Of a DNA stretch of 36,476 bases, positions 27,078 through 35,216 are shown piece by piece (within the stretch, counting starts at the first letter, position 1; every line of letters begins with the position of its first letter). The notes under the pieces were generated by a model. The model was not told where the DNA came from, searched no databases, and worked only from the letters and a program-made list of their open reading frames with translations. The position numbers and the translations under genes are program-made. The DNA comes from Mucilaginibacter sp. (lineage in GTDB: Bacteria > Bacteroidota > Bacteroidia > Sphingobacteriales > Sphingobacteriaceae): positions 1 to 36,476 of the forward strand of contig NZ_JAQBOI010000077.1 of assembly GCF_028288105.1 (NCBI RefSeq), read 5' to 3'.

Positions 27078-27080
27078 TAA
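25854..27080 (+). CDS. GH16 family lipoprotein beta-1,3-glucanase with C-terminal beta-trefoil
   Basis: A 408-residue lipoprotein (lipobox IISC, Cys25). Residues about 50-278 form a GH16 domain: [20 protein letters not shown] at the start, [20 protein letters not shown] and the catalytic GEIDIME with Glu160 as nucleophile and Glu165 as acid/base. The sequence is of the laminarinase (beta-1,3-glucanase) type. Residues about 283-408 are a beta-trefoil nearly identical to that of the GH30 protein, with the same three Trp-Glu repeats. The gene lies 19 bases behind GH30 and shares its promoter; a strong terminator follows at 27096. Together they would cut the beta-1,3 and beta-1,6 linkages of fungal cell-wall glucan. 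Confidence 0.96.
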   Translation: MKKQLFNLLKGTGITLVAGIVIISCKKDINRSGGVNADAKTSTTTPRALTLVWSDEFNGSSVDGSKWNIDNGNPNVNNEKEYYSPGNVAVTGGNLVITAKNQSMGGQPYTSGKITTAGKFTVKYGRIEARIKLPAFQGSWPAFWMLGSNIGQVNWPQCGEIDIMEQTNTSNTTLGTMHWNNNGHVYYGGNTQVNNVTDYHIYAVEWDANSIKWFVDGTLFHTGNIQNNINSTEEFQLPFFLILNLAVGGDLPGNTINNGALPANMLVDYVRVYNITGGTGTTAPIGQTVTLKGFNSKYVNGQNGTQAMTCNSTTASTWEQFTVVDAGNGKVALRSMNKYVSSENGTQAITCNRATIGDWEKFDWVPTGDGKITFRGNNGKFISSENGTQAMTCTRATASGWEAFGINQ

Positions 27081-27095
27081 TAAATTCATAAGTTT

Positions 27096-27127
27096 AAGCC
27101 TGCCTTATAAAAAAAGGCAGGCTTTTT
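27096..27127 (+). terminator. Intrinsic terminator of the glucanase operon
   Basis: AAGCCTGCCTT (27096-27106) pairs perfectly with AAGGCAGGCTT (27114-27124) around a seven-base loop and runs into TTTTT. It sits only 10 bases before the ATG of the next gene, so it may also control read-through into that gene. Confidence 0.88.
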
Positions 27128-27136
27128 ATTTACCTG

Positions 27137-28027
27137 ATGAAAAGACTTTTATTTATCATATTGCTTACAGTTGCCGGTACCAGTGCCCTTTACGGGCAAA
27201 CCGGATCTCAAAAACTATCGCTAACTGTCACTACGGGCTATGCGCAGCAGGACCTCAAATGGTCTATAGCGGGTAACCTAGCGGGTGAAAGCCCTAATAT
27301 TTATTCGGAGCTGCAATGGAAAAAAACTGGCGGGCAACCGGTTGCTGCCGCTTTAGAGTGGAATGTTTGGGACAAGCTATCGTTAATGGCCGATTACTCC
27401 CACACCTTTATCAGCACCGGTACGGTTACGGATAACGATTACAATGGCGATAACCGCACCAATAGGACATACAACGAGCTATTTAATGCCGATAAAGGCC
27501 ACCTGAGGGATTGGTCAATCGGGACAGGGTATAAACTAATTGATAAAAACAGGTTTTACTTAAACGCTTACGCGGGATATGGCGTTAGCACCCAGTCGCT
27601 TTATATCTTAGATCGCACCGGCAATTTTCCTGATTTAAACAGCACATACAAGGCCAACTGGAAAGGCCCTTTTGTTAAAACTGCTGCGGGGTTTGGCATC
27701 AATAATAAGCTTAAGTTATCAGCGGCATTAACTTATAACCAGGTAAACTATAACGCCGCCGCGGATTGGAACCTGATCCAAAATTTTCAGCACCCGGTTA
27801 GTTACAGGCATATCGCCAAAGGTTTCGGCATTAACTGGGATCTCCGTTTGAAATACACACTTTATAAACACCTGGCCGTACAGGCTGACGGCTGTTATTA
27901 CTTATGGCAAACCGGCAAAGGCATGGATGAACTGTTTTTAAGTAATGGAGAAACCAATGAAACACAGCTGAATAAGGTTGACCGTACCGGCTACTCTTTT
28001 ACGGCGGGTATGACATTTACCTTCTAA
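27137..28027 (+). CDS. Omptin-like outer membrane beta-barrel protein
   Basis: A 296-residue protein with a signal peptide (residues 1-20, ending ALYG), alternating barrel strands and a terminal aromatic strand (FTAGMTFTF). Length and pattern match the omptin family of ten-stranded surface proteases. Corresponding blocks include VAAALEWNVWDKLSLMADYS, then TGTVTDNDYNGDN where omptins have the Asp83-x-Asp85 pair (here Asp99 and Asp101), and YKANWKGPFVKTAAGFGI. At the position of the omptin Asp210-x-His212 dyad this protein has Asp210-Trp-Asn212, so the catalytic His seems to be replaced. It may be a non-proteolytic relative, or the alignment may be slightly off. It starts just after the glucanase terminator. 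Another barrel family is possible, but the omptin match runs along the whole length. Confidence 0.6.
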   Translation: MKRLLFIILLTVAGTSALYGQTGSQKLSLTVTTGYAQQDLKWSIAGNLAGESPNIYSELQWKKTGGQPVAAALEWNVWDKLSLMADYSHTFISTGTVTDNDYNGDNRTNRTYNELFNADKGHLRDWSIGTGYKLIDKNRFYLNAYAGYGVSTQSLYILDRTGNFPDLNSTYKANWKGPFVKTAAGFGINNKLKLSAALTYNQVNYNAAADWNLIQNFQHPVSYRHIAKGFGINWDLRLKYTLYKHLAVQADGCYYLWQTGKGMDELFLSNGETNETQLNKVDRTGYSFTAGMTFTF

Positions 28028-28225
28028 ACCGCCCAATACCAACAATAGTTTATCGTGCACCGTGAATAAATTTGGTATGCTTCCTATTGCTTTGGTCAGG
28101 TTATAAATAATACCTGATTAGCCGGTCGTTCCCGGGTTGGAACGGGAATTGTTTTCATCGTTATATGTATCAAGTTTTTTATGAGTTAATTTATTTCCCG
28201 TGCCTGATATTGAATAATTACTTTA

Positions 28226-28732
28226 TTATTTGGTGTTGTTTTGAGCAAGGATCGCTTTATGACAAAATTTGCTGATCAGGTATAAAGAAGGATTCGGGTT
28301 AATCACGTCCTTTAAGAGGAACAACCTGAGGAAACTCATGTAAAATTGATGCCGTTTACAGTGGTAAGCGCGCCTGGTGTGGTGATAAACATAGTGCTGG
28401 GAACAAAGAACATTACGGCTGCGATTGCTCCACCTATGATACCTGCCTGTGGTTTAAACATTCCGGTGATGATGAGCACCGCAGCTGTGACTTCCGTTAG
28501 CCCGGTCAGGTCAGAACCATGATGAGACCAAATAATTAAAGTGACAGCTGATCAGCGGACTGTTATCAACCAGAGACACGATACCATCCGCACCCGGAAC
28601 AGTGATTTTATAGGAACCGGCCCATAACAGCATAACAATCATACCGATACTGATTATCCAGAAGGGAAGATTCTGTTTAGTTACCCAAGAGGAAACTTTA
28701 ATGATCACGTTTTGGCCTGTATGGCGACTCAC
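28226..28732 (-). pseudogene. Decayed DUF417 (YkgB-like) membrane protein gene
   Basis: The first frame (from 28732) gives FWIISIGMIVMLLWAGSYKI, then VPGADGIVSLVDNSPLIS, the typical DUF417 opening, and shifts near 28530. A second frame continues LTEVTAAVLIITGMFKPQAG, then GGAIAAVMFFVPSTMFITTPGA. A third gives MSFLRLFLLKDVI and ends at 28226. The three pieces in order rebuild most of a DUF417 inner-membrane protein, but at least two frameshifts separate them, so no functional product is expected. Confidence 0.75.
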
Positions 28733-28791
28733 TTGATTTGCGGCGCTGATTTCTGAATTCGGCCATGCTCCGAGTTTAAAGAAGAATCATT

Positions 28792-29586
28792 TTATTCAGG
28801 TGAATTAAAGACCGTCATCGGGTCAAAACCGAGGTTCGCGACCAGGGCCGTATGATCGATTACCCGTCGCGGTAATAAAGACCGCTGTTCCGTAGGCAGG
28901 TTTGGCATCCAATAACATACAGAAATCAATTCTCCGCTGTACAACCGATACTGTATTATCTTATAATAATGTGTGGGTACCGTAATTGTCAGCTTGTTGT
29001 CGGTATAGGTTTTCTGACTCCCGAATGTACCGCACCAAACCTTCACACTGTCCGTAACCGCCGGAATATTAAACCCGGTCAATTTTCTGCATAACTCTTC
29101 GGTCGCTATTTCGGTGCCTATATTCTGTCCCTGGTATTCCATGCCGGCATTGAATGTGTAAGTATCCGAAAGGATCGCGGCATCAGCGCACCAGGCCAGC
29201 AAGATCCATGCCTGACAATGCCCTTTGGCAATCATGTCGGCTGACTGCGTATTGGCATGCCGATAGCTGTCTGTTTCATCCGGTTGGCCATAGGCGGGAT
29301 GCCAGCTCGCGTATTGGCCCGTACGGGGGATATCAGCTGATTCCTGCAACAGCCGGTGGGCTTTGGTATACACATAAAAGGTGACAATGGGCATATGTTT
29401 GACCGTATCCGCGATAGATCTGTAATAGGGATTGACCCAAACCTTGCAAGAAGGGCAGAAATCCGTTTTTTGGGTGGGATAGCTTTTATAAAGCGCTTTG
29501 ACATAGGCCCCGTCAATGGTTTGCGAATGAACGGAGAACGACACCGCTACTAGCAGCAGTAGTATTAAAAGTTTTGCTTTTGTCAT
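28792..29586 (-). CDS. Exported DNA/RNA non-specific endonuclease (NUC1-type His-Me finger)
   Basis: A 264-residue exported protein with a signal peptide (MTKAKLLILLLLVAVSFSVH, cut near SQT). The core shows a His-Me finger nuclease pattern: MIAKGHCQAW with His123 as the general base (DRGH in classical NUC1), then FNAGMEYQGQNIGTEIATEE, in which the Gln and Asn correspond to the substrate and metal-binding N...N.GxE stretch. Later VKVWCGTFGSQKTYT and VPTHYYKIIQY follow the NUC1 family pattern (V..GP and VP..F.KI). Two Cys pairs are available for disulfides. It would degrade extracellular nucleic acid for nutrients or act in competition. The KGH version of the motif is atypical, so activity is likely but not certain. 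Confidence 0.72.
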   Translation of the reverse strand: MTKAKLLILLLLVAVSFSVHSQTIDGAYVKALYKSYPTQKTDFCPSCKVWVNPYYRSIADTVKHMPIVTFYVYTKAHRLLQESADIPRTGQYASWHPAYGQPDETDSYRHANTQSADMIAKGHCQAWILLAWCADAAILSDTYTFNAGMEYQGQNIGTEIATEELCRKLTGFNIPAVTDSVKVWCGTFGSQKTYTDNKLTITVPTHYYKIIQYRLYSGELISVCYWMPNLPTEQRSLLPRRVIDHTALVANLGFDPMTVFNSPE

Positions 29587-30177
29587 GTTGGTAGGTTTGT
29601 CAATTTCTTTGAAATGTATTTAGGATCGCAAACGCCTTGTTGAGTTTCCTGTAGCATAGCACCTCGTCGGCCTTTGCTTATGTAGTTTGAAGTGTATTAG
29701 GTTGTTAAGCGTTTATTAACCGCTTTCCGGATTTGCGGGGCAGCGTAAACAATAATCGGTGCGGCAAAATAAGGCAAAATCAAATATAAACAGCCAATAA
29801 AAGCAACAAATACGGTGATAGCAGGGCTGCCTGGTTTATTGTGGGTGGAAAGCAGGATAGAAAGGATTGGTTTAGTGTCTGTTTAATCCGTTTTCAGCCT
29901 TACGGGATCAATCAAAATATCTTTCCTCTTTTTCGTACACCTTTAGAATAGTCCTAATTTGGCCTGACTACGTTTATCAACAAGTTAACCAATTAGGCTT
30001 AGGCACTAGCTTTTTACCTCATGATATTTCGTCAATTTGTGTAGCAGAAATATAATAAAGACGGTGTCCAACTGCAGAGTGCTACATCTAATACAATGAA
30101 CGTTAACAGCAATTTAATTCCAGGATATATATATATATCTAAACCAGTTGCATGATAAAGTAACTGTTAAAAATTAA
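29587..30177. other. Intergenic stretch with a short membrane-protein remnant and an AT dinucleotide run
   Basis: No intact gene. The minus strand at 29697-29882 is open for 61 codons with coding character, hydrophobic in the middle (VFVAFIGCLYLILPYFAAPI) and ending QIRKAVNKRLTT. It lacks a start codon and follows a stop, so it looks like the tail of a lost membrane protein. At 30124-30139 lies a (TA)n run that is self-complementary. Promoters of the flanking minus-strand nuclease gene should lie near 29590-29640; none was clear. Confidence 0.35.
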
Positions 30178-32217
30178 CTAGCTTGATGGGCGTAGCCCTC
30201 TGTACAATGCACCGTCACCACCAATAACAAATATTTCTAATTGACCTGCAGAATTGACCTCTAATTCTACGCCGGGTTGAATGGCAACTCCACCCAAAGA
30301 TGTCCAGTTCACCCAAAAGTCAGATTTAAAAGGGTCGACCTGCCATCTGCTGTATATTTGCCCGTCGCCACCAACAACCGCAAGCTCTAACCTGCCACTA
30401 TCCGTACGGCCCACTCCGCAGGGCCAGTTCAGGTCATGACCATAAAGGTCAACAACTGCTCCCCAGCCACCATTAGGGTCCACTTGGGATAAATAAGAAA
30501 TTGACTTATTCTGAGTCATTAGAAAAGCAAACAACCGCCCGTCTCCGGCAAGGGCAACTTTTACATCATTCGCCTTCACCAAATCGGGGCTGATTAAGTT
30601 CACCCAATTCCCCCACCCGTTCGACCCGTTGGGTGCGGTTTGCCAACGATGATAAAGAAAACCGTCACCTCCTATGACAAAGGCTTCCAACCTTCCGTCA
30701 GCATTCGCGGCTAATGAAACGGGGCCGTTAAGATCATGACCGCCTAACGGAGCCCACTCACTCCACTGTCCTCCTGGGGTTAGCTGCCAGCAGTCGTAAA
30801 GTATACCGTCACCAAATACAGCAACCAGTTCAATTCTGCCATCTGTATTGCGCGAAACTGAATATCCTTTTACATTGTTGCCGCCTATGAAGAACCAGTC
30901 GCCCCAGTCGCCGTTTGGATTTTTTTGCATAATGGAGTAAATATTTCCATCTTGGCCGGCAACGAAAACCTGTAAAGCGCCGTCTGCGTTAGCCGCTGTA
31001 ATAACTGGCCCGCGCAGATCGTGTCCTGCGAGTGTGGCCCAGTCGCTCCAGTTTCCGCCGGGTGCACTCTCCCAAATATGGTACAGCGCTTTGTCTCCAC
31101 CGAGCACAAATACTTCCAGCCGTCCATCCTGGTTACGTATAGCTGAAGGTCCGGGACTTAGGTCATGGCCTCCAAGTGATTGAAATGTAATATCCGAACC
31201 ATGTGGCCCTGTGGCATTGCTTTTCAGAAATTGCGTTCTTAAGTATTCCCAATCCCACGAATTCATGCTGATAGTATCTAATGGACGGCCCGGACTCGGG
31301 CCGGTTGGAAACATAATATCATATACCGGTTTGGGAAAAGGCTGATTGAGTTCAATATCAAACCCCTGCTCAGCGTCCGGCGCATTAATAGTAAGATCCT
31401 TAGAATGAGCGGCCTGACCGCTTGGATCAAAATGAGTGCTTTCAGGGGACTCACACCCAAAGTTGTGACCTGTTTCATGACAGAATGGTTGACCAAGGGA
31501 CGCATGCCAAACAATCCCCGAATTAGGTAACCACCCTCCATACCGGCCATGGGTTATGGCCCCTGACCCTTCACCTTCGTCAGGGAAACGGTACACCAAC
31601 GCACTGTCTAAAGAATCGGTCCCGGGAGCGACATTATTAAAAGGATCCCAGGCTGGGCCCAGGTTACTGTCTTGCTGCGGCGGGCCAACAGGATTATTGT
31701 CAAAGTTAAATCTTAGCCCGGCCGTCTGATCGCCGTTGAGTTTACTGATGCCGTCACGGATTGGATAAAGGGAGGCTAATCGTCTCATTGCATCGTTAGC
31801 TGCCTCCACTTCGCCCGCTTTGGCATCTGGTCCTGTGTTGGACCAAATACGGCTTACCATCATCCGAAGATCCTTAGTCGGCAATAATTCAATACCATCA
31901 AGAATGCAAACGCCGACGATTTCTCTAACCGCGCTGAACAATTGTGCGTTAATGTAATATAATCCGTAGTACGGTATTTTAAATCCCGGTATTAGCAGTA
32001 CTATTCCTTCCGCCGGCGAATTTGCGTCGACGATGACAAAATTTCCCGGTGACCAGTTTAAACTCGTTAGTGATCCATCGGGACGCGCAATGCTGGCCTG
32101 AATTTCTGTTATTGATGTTGCGGGCCATGGGGCGGCCATATTAATTCGAAAAGCCGTGGTCTTTCCTGCAACCAGGCTATTGCTTTTCAGTCCCTGTAAT
32201 AGATAACCGGTGTTCAT
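30178..32217 (-). CDS. Putative zinc metalloprotease fused to a seven-bladed PLL-like lectin propeller
   Basis: A 679-residue protein in three parts. Residues about 1-115 are a beta-rich N-terminal domain I do not recognise. Residues about 115-330 hold a metzincin-like zinc site, HETGHNFG (His247, Glu248, His251), with a likely third ligand in STHFD (His262) and a possible Met-turn at DIMFPTG. Residues about 350-679 are seven repeats of about 48 residues with GGHDL, DGRLEVFV, GGDG.LYH and W..W motifs, the pattern of PLL/fucose-binding seven-bladed beta-propeller lectins. No signal peptide is visible. The start at 32217 is set by a strong Shine-Dalgarno (GGGGGAGG, six bases before the ATG), unusual for Bacteroidota. 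The lectin would direct the protease to glycoprotein surfaces. Confidence 0.82.
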   Translation of the reverse strand: MNTGYLLQGLKSNSLVAGKTTAFRINMAAPWPATSITEIQASIARPDGSLTSLNWSPGNFVIVDANSPAEGIVLLIPGFKIPYYGLYYINAQLFSAVREIVGVCILDGIELLPTKDLRMMVSRIWSNTGPDAKAGEVEAANDAMRRLASLYPIRDGISKLNGDQTAGLRFNFDNNPVGPPQQDSNLGPAWDPFNNVAPGTDSLDSALVYRFPDEGEGSGAITHGRYGGWLPNSGIVWHASLGQPFCHETGHNFGCESPESTHFDPSGQAAHSKDLTINAPDAEQGFDIELNQPFPKPVYDIMFPTGPSPGRPLDTISMNSWDWEYLRTQFLKSNATGPHGSDITFQSLGGHDLSPGPSAIRNQDGRLEVFVLGGDKALYHIWESAPGGNWSDWATLAGHDLRGPVITAANADGALQVFVAGQDGNIYSIMQKNPNGDWGDWFFIGGNNVKGYSVSRNTDGRIELVAVFGDGILYDCWQLTPGGQWSEWAPLGGHDLNGPVSLAANADGRLEAFVIGGDGFLYHRWQTAPNGSNGWGNWVNLISPDLVKANDVKVALAGDGRLFAFLMTQNKSISYLSQVDPNGGWGAVVDLYGHDLNWPCGVGRTDSGRLELAVVGGDGQIYSRWQVDPFKSDFWVNWTSLGGVAIQPGVELEVNSAGQLEIFVIGGDGALYRGLRPSS

Positions 32218-32221
32218 AAGT

Positions 32222-32229
32222 TCCTCCCC
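32222..32229 (-). promoter_or_regulatory. Strong Shine-Dalgarno of the metalloprotease-lectin gene
   Basis: The minus strand reads AAGGGGGAGGAACTT just before ATG at 32217. Other genes here have no such site. It decides the start in favour of 32217 over the upstream in-frame ATG at 32268, and hints at an origin in a lineage that uses strong Shine-Dalgarno signals. Confidence 0.6.
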
Positions 32230-32537
32230 CTTGATACATTCTAAATGGAAGTGTAATTTAAATCCCAATATGTCTTTTAATTACTACTCATAAAGTTTAA
32301 CCCTTGTTAAGTAACTATCTCTGAATATTTTTAAAGTTAAACCAATAGTTAAATTCATACAATAGCTATAACTGGTTATAATTCGCTTTGGGACGGTATG
32401 TAATCTTCGGGCTTTTCAGACGCTAATACTTTAATACTTTAATGCCGAAGGGGATTTGATATGCATGCCGAAAGACGATTGCAAAAATGGATCGGCTTTT
32501 AAAATGGTGAATAATTTCGTCGTTCAAAAATTATAAA

Positions 32538-32545
32538 TATATTTG
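32538..32545 (+). promoter_or_regulatory. -7 promoter element of the marR-type gene
   Basis: TATATTTG matches TAnnTTTG 24 bases before the MarR ATG. A TTTC at 32515-32518 could serve as a poor -33 element. An imperfect inverted repeat, TTGATA...TATGTCAA, at about 32554-32576 overlaps the start codon and could be an autoregulatory operator. Confidence 0.45.
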
Positions 32546-32569
32546 CGATATAATTGATAACTCAAGTAT

Positions 32570-33001
32570 ATGTCAACAATAAGTGATTCATTAACGATAT
32601 TAATCAGCACCATGAAAGTGCAATCAATAATAGCCCGCCGTTTTGACCGGTTAAGCGTGCATGGCCTTGGATTTAGTGATTTTATTATTCTTAATTTATT
32701 AGATAACGCTCCTGTAGAAAAAATGAGAAGAATAGATTTAGCTGAAAAAATAGGGCTCACGGCATCCGGTGTAACGCGATTGCTTTTGCCAATGGAAAAA
32801 ACCGGGTTTGTGACTAGAGAATCAAACCAACGGGATGCACGTGTAAGTTATGTGGTTATTACAGCCGCCGGAAAGAAAATATTTGAAGAGGCCAGGCAAA
32901 CCGCAGAGCTGATAGCCAAGGAACTTTTACCATCGGTAAAAGCTAAAGATCTAAAAATTTTATCAGAAACACTATTCGCACTCGGTGGAAACGCTTATTA
33001 A
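32570..33001 (+). CDS. MarR family transcriptional regulator
   Basis: A 143-residue winged-helix regulator. Visible parts are the dimerisation helix (DSLTILISTMKVQSIIARRF), the DNA-binding core (LGFSDFIILNLLDNAP, RIDLAEKIGLTASGVTRLLL, PMEKTGFVTRESNQRDARVS as helix and wing) and the C-terminal dimer helices. The QRDAR sequence is the conserved wing motif. It stands first in a plus-strand row with the GIY-YIG protein (39 bases downstream) and an alpha/beta hydrolase, and probably controls itself and these neighbours. The ligand is unknown. Confidence 0.94.
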   Translation: MSTISDSLTILISTMKVQSIIARRFDRLSVHGLGFSDFIILNLLDNAPVEKMRRIDLAEKIGLTASGVTRLLLPMEKTGFVTRESNQRDARVSYVVITAAGKKIFEEARQTAELIAKELLPSVKAKDLKILSETLFALGGNAY

Positions 33002-33040
33002 TCTTAGCTCAACATATTTTAATAAGATAGTAAATTTATA

Positions 33041-33403
33041 ATGGAAAAGTCATTAAGAAAGCAAGTAAAAGAAGAAATCAAGGACATCAAACCTATTGTT
33101 GGGGTTGTGTTAATAAAAAACATACTTAATAATAAAATATATGTAGAGGGTTCAATCAATGCAAATGCCTTAATAAATAGAATGAAATTTATGTTGAATA
33201 GTGGACAATTCGAAAATAAAAAACTTCAGCAAGACTGGAACGACATTGGAGAAACCCATTTTTTGTTTGAAATCAAAAGTGAAATTATAAATGATCAAAC
33301 TATTGCTTTAAATTATCGCAAAGAAGTGTTAAAACTGAAAGATACAGTACTAAATGAATTTTCACTTTTGGGAGTTTGTAATTATAATAACATAGAAGTG
33401 TAA
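33041..33403 (+). CDS. Degenerate GIY-YIG nuclease family protein
   Basis: A 120-residue cytoplasmic protein resembling small stand-alone GIY-YIG proteins of Bacteroidota, which read roughly G-Y-x-IKN..NGK.YIGSS...R...H...L..G.H.N..LQ.DW...GE..F.FEI. Here the corresponding parts are GVVLIKNILNNKIYVEG, NRMKFMLNSGQFENKKLQQD, and WNDIGETHFLFEI. The catalytic GIY is GVV and the YIG is VEG, so the nuclease tyrosines are replaced and catalysis is doubtful. It lies between a MarR regulator and an alpha/beta hydrolase, an arrangement that suggests co-transcription. The role is unknown. Confidence 0.75.
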   Translation: MEKSLRKQVKEEIKDIKPIVGVVLIKNILNNKIYVEGSINANALINRMKFMLNSGQFENKKLQQDWNDIGETHFLFEIKSEIINDQTIALNYRKEVLKLKDTVLNEFSLLGVCNYNNIEV

Positions 33404-33446
33404 CAGAGCCCGCAAATAGAATAGTTTATAGTAAAAATTGTATTCA

Positions 33447-34352
33447 ATGAAAATGGCAAAAATAGGCAGGATAGATTTATGCTATGATATCATAGGGGAT
33501 CACAATACTGTTACCGTTATTTTAATTTCAGGTCTTGGTACACAAATGATTCGCTGGACTGTACCGTTCTGCGAAATGTTGGCCGAAAAAGGATTCAGAG
33601 TGATCCGATTTGACAACAGAGATGCTGGTTGCTCTACCTTTTTATCAAACGTAAGGGTACGTGATTTAAATGACCTAGCCGGATTGCTGCGATCTGGCGA
33701 GCACATATCCGTGCCTTATACCTTGTTTGATATGGTTGACGACGTCGTTGGACTTATGAACTTTTTGGGAATAGCAAAAGCCCATTTAATTGGCAGATCA
33801 ATGGGGGGAATTATTGGGCAATTATTTGCAGCTCAACACCCTGAACGAGTTTTGACATTAACATCAATCATGTCGACTTCGCTGAACCCAAGCCTGCCTC
33901 AAGCCCAGGCCGATGTTATGCAAATGATGGTCGCGCCTAAACCGAATCCTGCTGACCAAAAAGCAGCGTATATAAGTCAAAACCTTGCGTTTGCGAGGCG
34001 AATTTCCGGAAGTAAATTCTGCTTCAATGAAAAAGACCAAATCGCGATTATTGAAGAGGAAATTATCCGTTCCAACAGTAAGAGTGGTGGATTATGGAGG
34101 CAACTACTGGCAATCATTGGAACAGGCTATAAAAAAGAGCTTTTAGAAAAAATAAAAGCTCCAACATTAGTAATTCATGGGTCAGAAGATCCACTTTTTC
34201 CTCCAGAATGCGGAAACGATACAGCAAGTACGATTAGTGGGGCCGAGCTTTTTCTGATTGAAGGTATGGGTCATGATATACCTCCGGCGCTATACGCTCC
34301 GATAATTGGCGCCATCGATTGTCATGCAGCGAAGAAACGCGTTGCGGTGTAA
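33447..34352 (+). CDS. Alpha/beta hydrolase (RdmC-like esterase group)
   Basis: A 301-residue cytoplasmic hydrolase. The nucleophile elbow is GRSMGG (Ser118 from the ATG at 33447), the acid is in HGSEDPLFP and the histidine in GMGHDIP. Preceding motifs VILISGLGTQMIRW (oxyanion region) and RFDNRDAGCST are typical of the group that includes aclacinomycin methylesterase. The ATG at 33447 is preferred to the TTG at 33438. It may belong to the same unit as the MarR and GIY-YIG genes upstream (43-base gap). Substrate unknown; a small ester or lactone is likely. Confidence 0.92.
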   Translation: MKMAKIGRIDLCYDIIGDHNTVTVILISGLGTQMIRWTVPFCEMLAEKGFRVIRFDNRDAGCSTFLSNVRVRDLNDLAGLLRSGEHISVPYTLFDMVDDVVGLMNFLGIAKAHLIGRSMGGIIGQLFAAQHPERVLTLTSIMSTSLNPSLPQAQADVMQMMVAPKPNPADQKAAYISQNLAFARRISGSKFCFNEKDQIAIIEEEIIRSNSKSGGLWRQLLAIIGTGYKKELLEKIKAPTLVIHGSEDPLFPPECGNDTASTISGAELFLIEGMGHDIPPALYAPIIGAIDCHAAKKRVAV

Positions 34353-35215
34353 GTTGCCTTATTCGCCTAGGATAACGGTAAAATGTACGAGGAAAAGTAT
34401 TTAATGCGAGAAGTAATAAAGCTTTTCTTCTGTGAAATTAGCTGCCAAAACTGTAGATAGTGTCCAAGACTTGTTGCGTGAGAACGCAGAGGAACTTGCT
34501 TTTTTATTAGAATGCTGCCGCATAAGAATTTTTATAAGGACCCAATAGAGTAATTTATGATTCATTACCGATATGACCTATTCTCTTCAATCTACCGTAA
34601 AGATTATTTCCACTTACATTGTCAATAGCTGGTTCAGCAAATCCATTCCATTTATCCTGGTATTGAATGGGACCTTGTATCCTTCTTTCAATGATTTTTT
34701 TTTAGAGGGGTCAAATAAGTTGATCCATCTATACTTAATGCTTCCTGATAAACGATCCTTGAAAGTTTAAAGACCTCTTTATTTGGAAAAAAAAGCAAAT
34801 GCTTAGTCATCTATTTTTGAAACTGGATTTTCCAAACATTTGACTTTGTTTAGCGTCCCCAATAAAAAAATATAAAAAACATAGTTATAATTTTACTTTA
34901 GGGGCAATCTCCTTTAGTAAAATCGCTTCTTATATTTAACGTATTAATAAAATGTGTTTTGTAGATATTGAAAGTATCGCGGCTGTTATCGTGCTACCCT
35001 GGTTAACCGTAGCGCCATATATCTTTTGCTTTGTTAGGCTTTTCGCTAAAACTGAATAAGAAGCGGTGGATACATTAGTGGTCTTACATTTAACCTCTTT
35101 CGGACGAGGATGCTATAAATCAATAATATAATTTGTCCGTATCTGACATTACCTCGTCTTCTTACCAACTAAATTTCGCTAGACCTTTGTGATGTAATAA
35201 TTAAAATTAATCACA
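34353..35215. other. Gene-free stretch with weak coding-like fragments
   Basis: About 860 AT-rich bases. A short plus-strand frame from a GTG near 34435 reads KLAAKTVDSVQDLLRENAEE then LAFLLE, coding-like but only about 38 codons. On the minus strand 34619-34767 reads GSIKYRWINLFDPSKKKSLK then EGYKVPFNTRINGMDLLNQL, again coding-like without a start. Both look like gene leftovers of unknown type. I see no RNA gene or mobile element. Confidence 0.3.
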
Positions 35216-35216
35216 A
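35187..35216. promoter_or_regulatory. Inverted repeat abutting the DJ-1/PfpI start codon
   Basis: TTGTGAT (35187-35193) and ATCACAA (35210-35216) are perfect seven-base arms separated by 16 bases, the second arm overlapping the ATG. TGTGA and TCACA resemble CRP-family half-sites but are spaced too widely for a standard CRP site. Possible operator or mRNA hairpin over the start. Confidence 0.35.

Larger units (their letters stand above)
32218..32569. other. Divergent intergenic region between the lectin-protease and MarR genes
   Basis: About 350 AT-rich bases separating divergent genes, with no reading frame. It contains the MarR promoter candidate at 32538-32545 and a short tandem repeat of TAATACTT near 32430. 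The lectin-protease promoter should lie here on the minus strand; I could not place it. Confidence 0.4.

Noticed and set aside
30124-30139. AT dinucleotide palindrome as a regulatory hairpin
   Set aside because: A simple (TA)n run of this length is common in AT-rich spacers and gives no specific signal.
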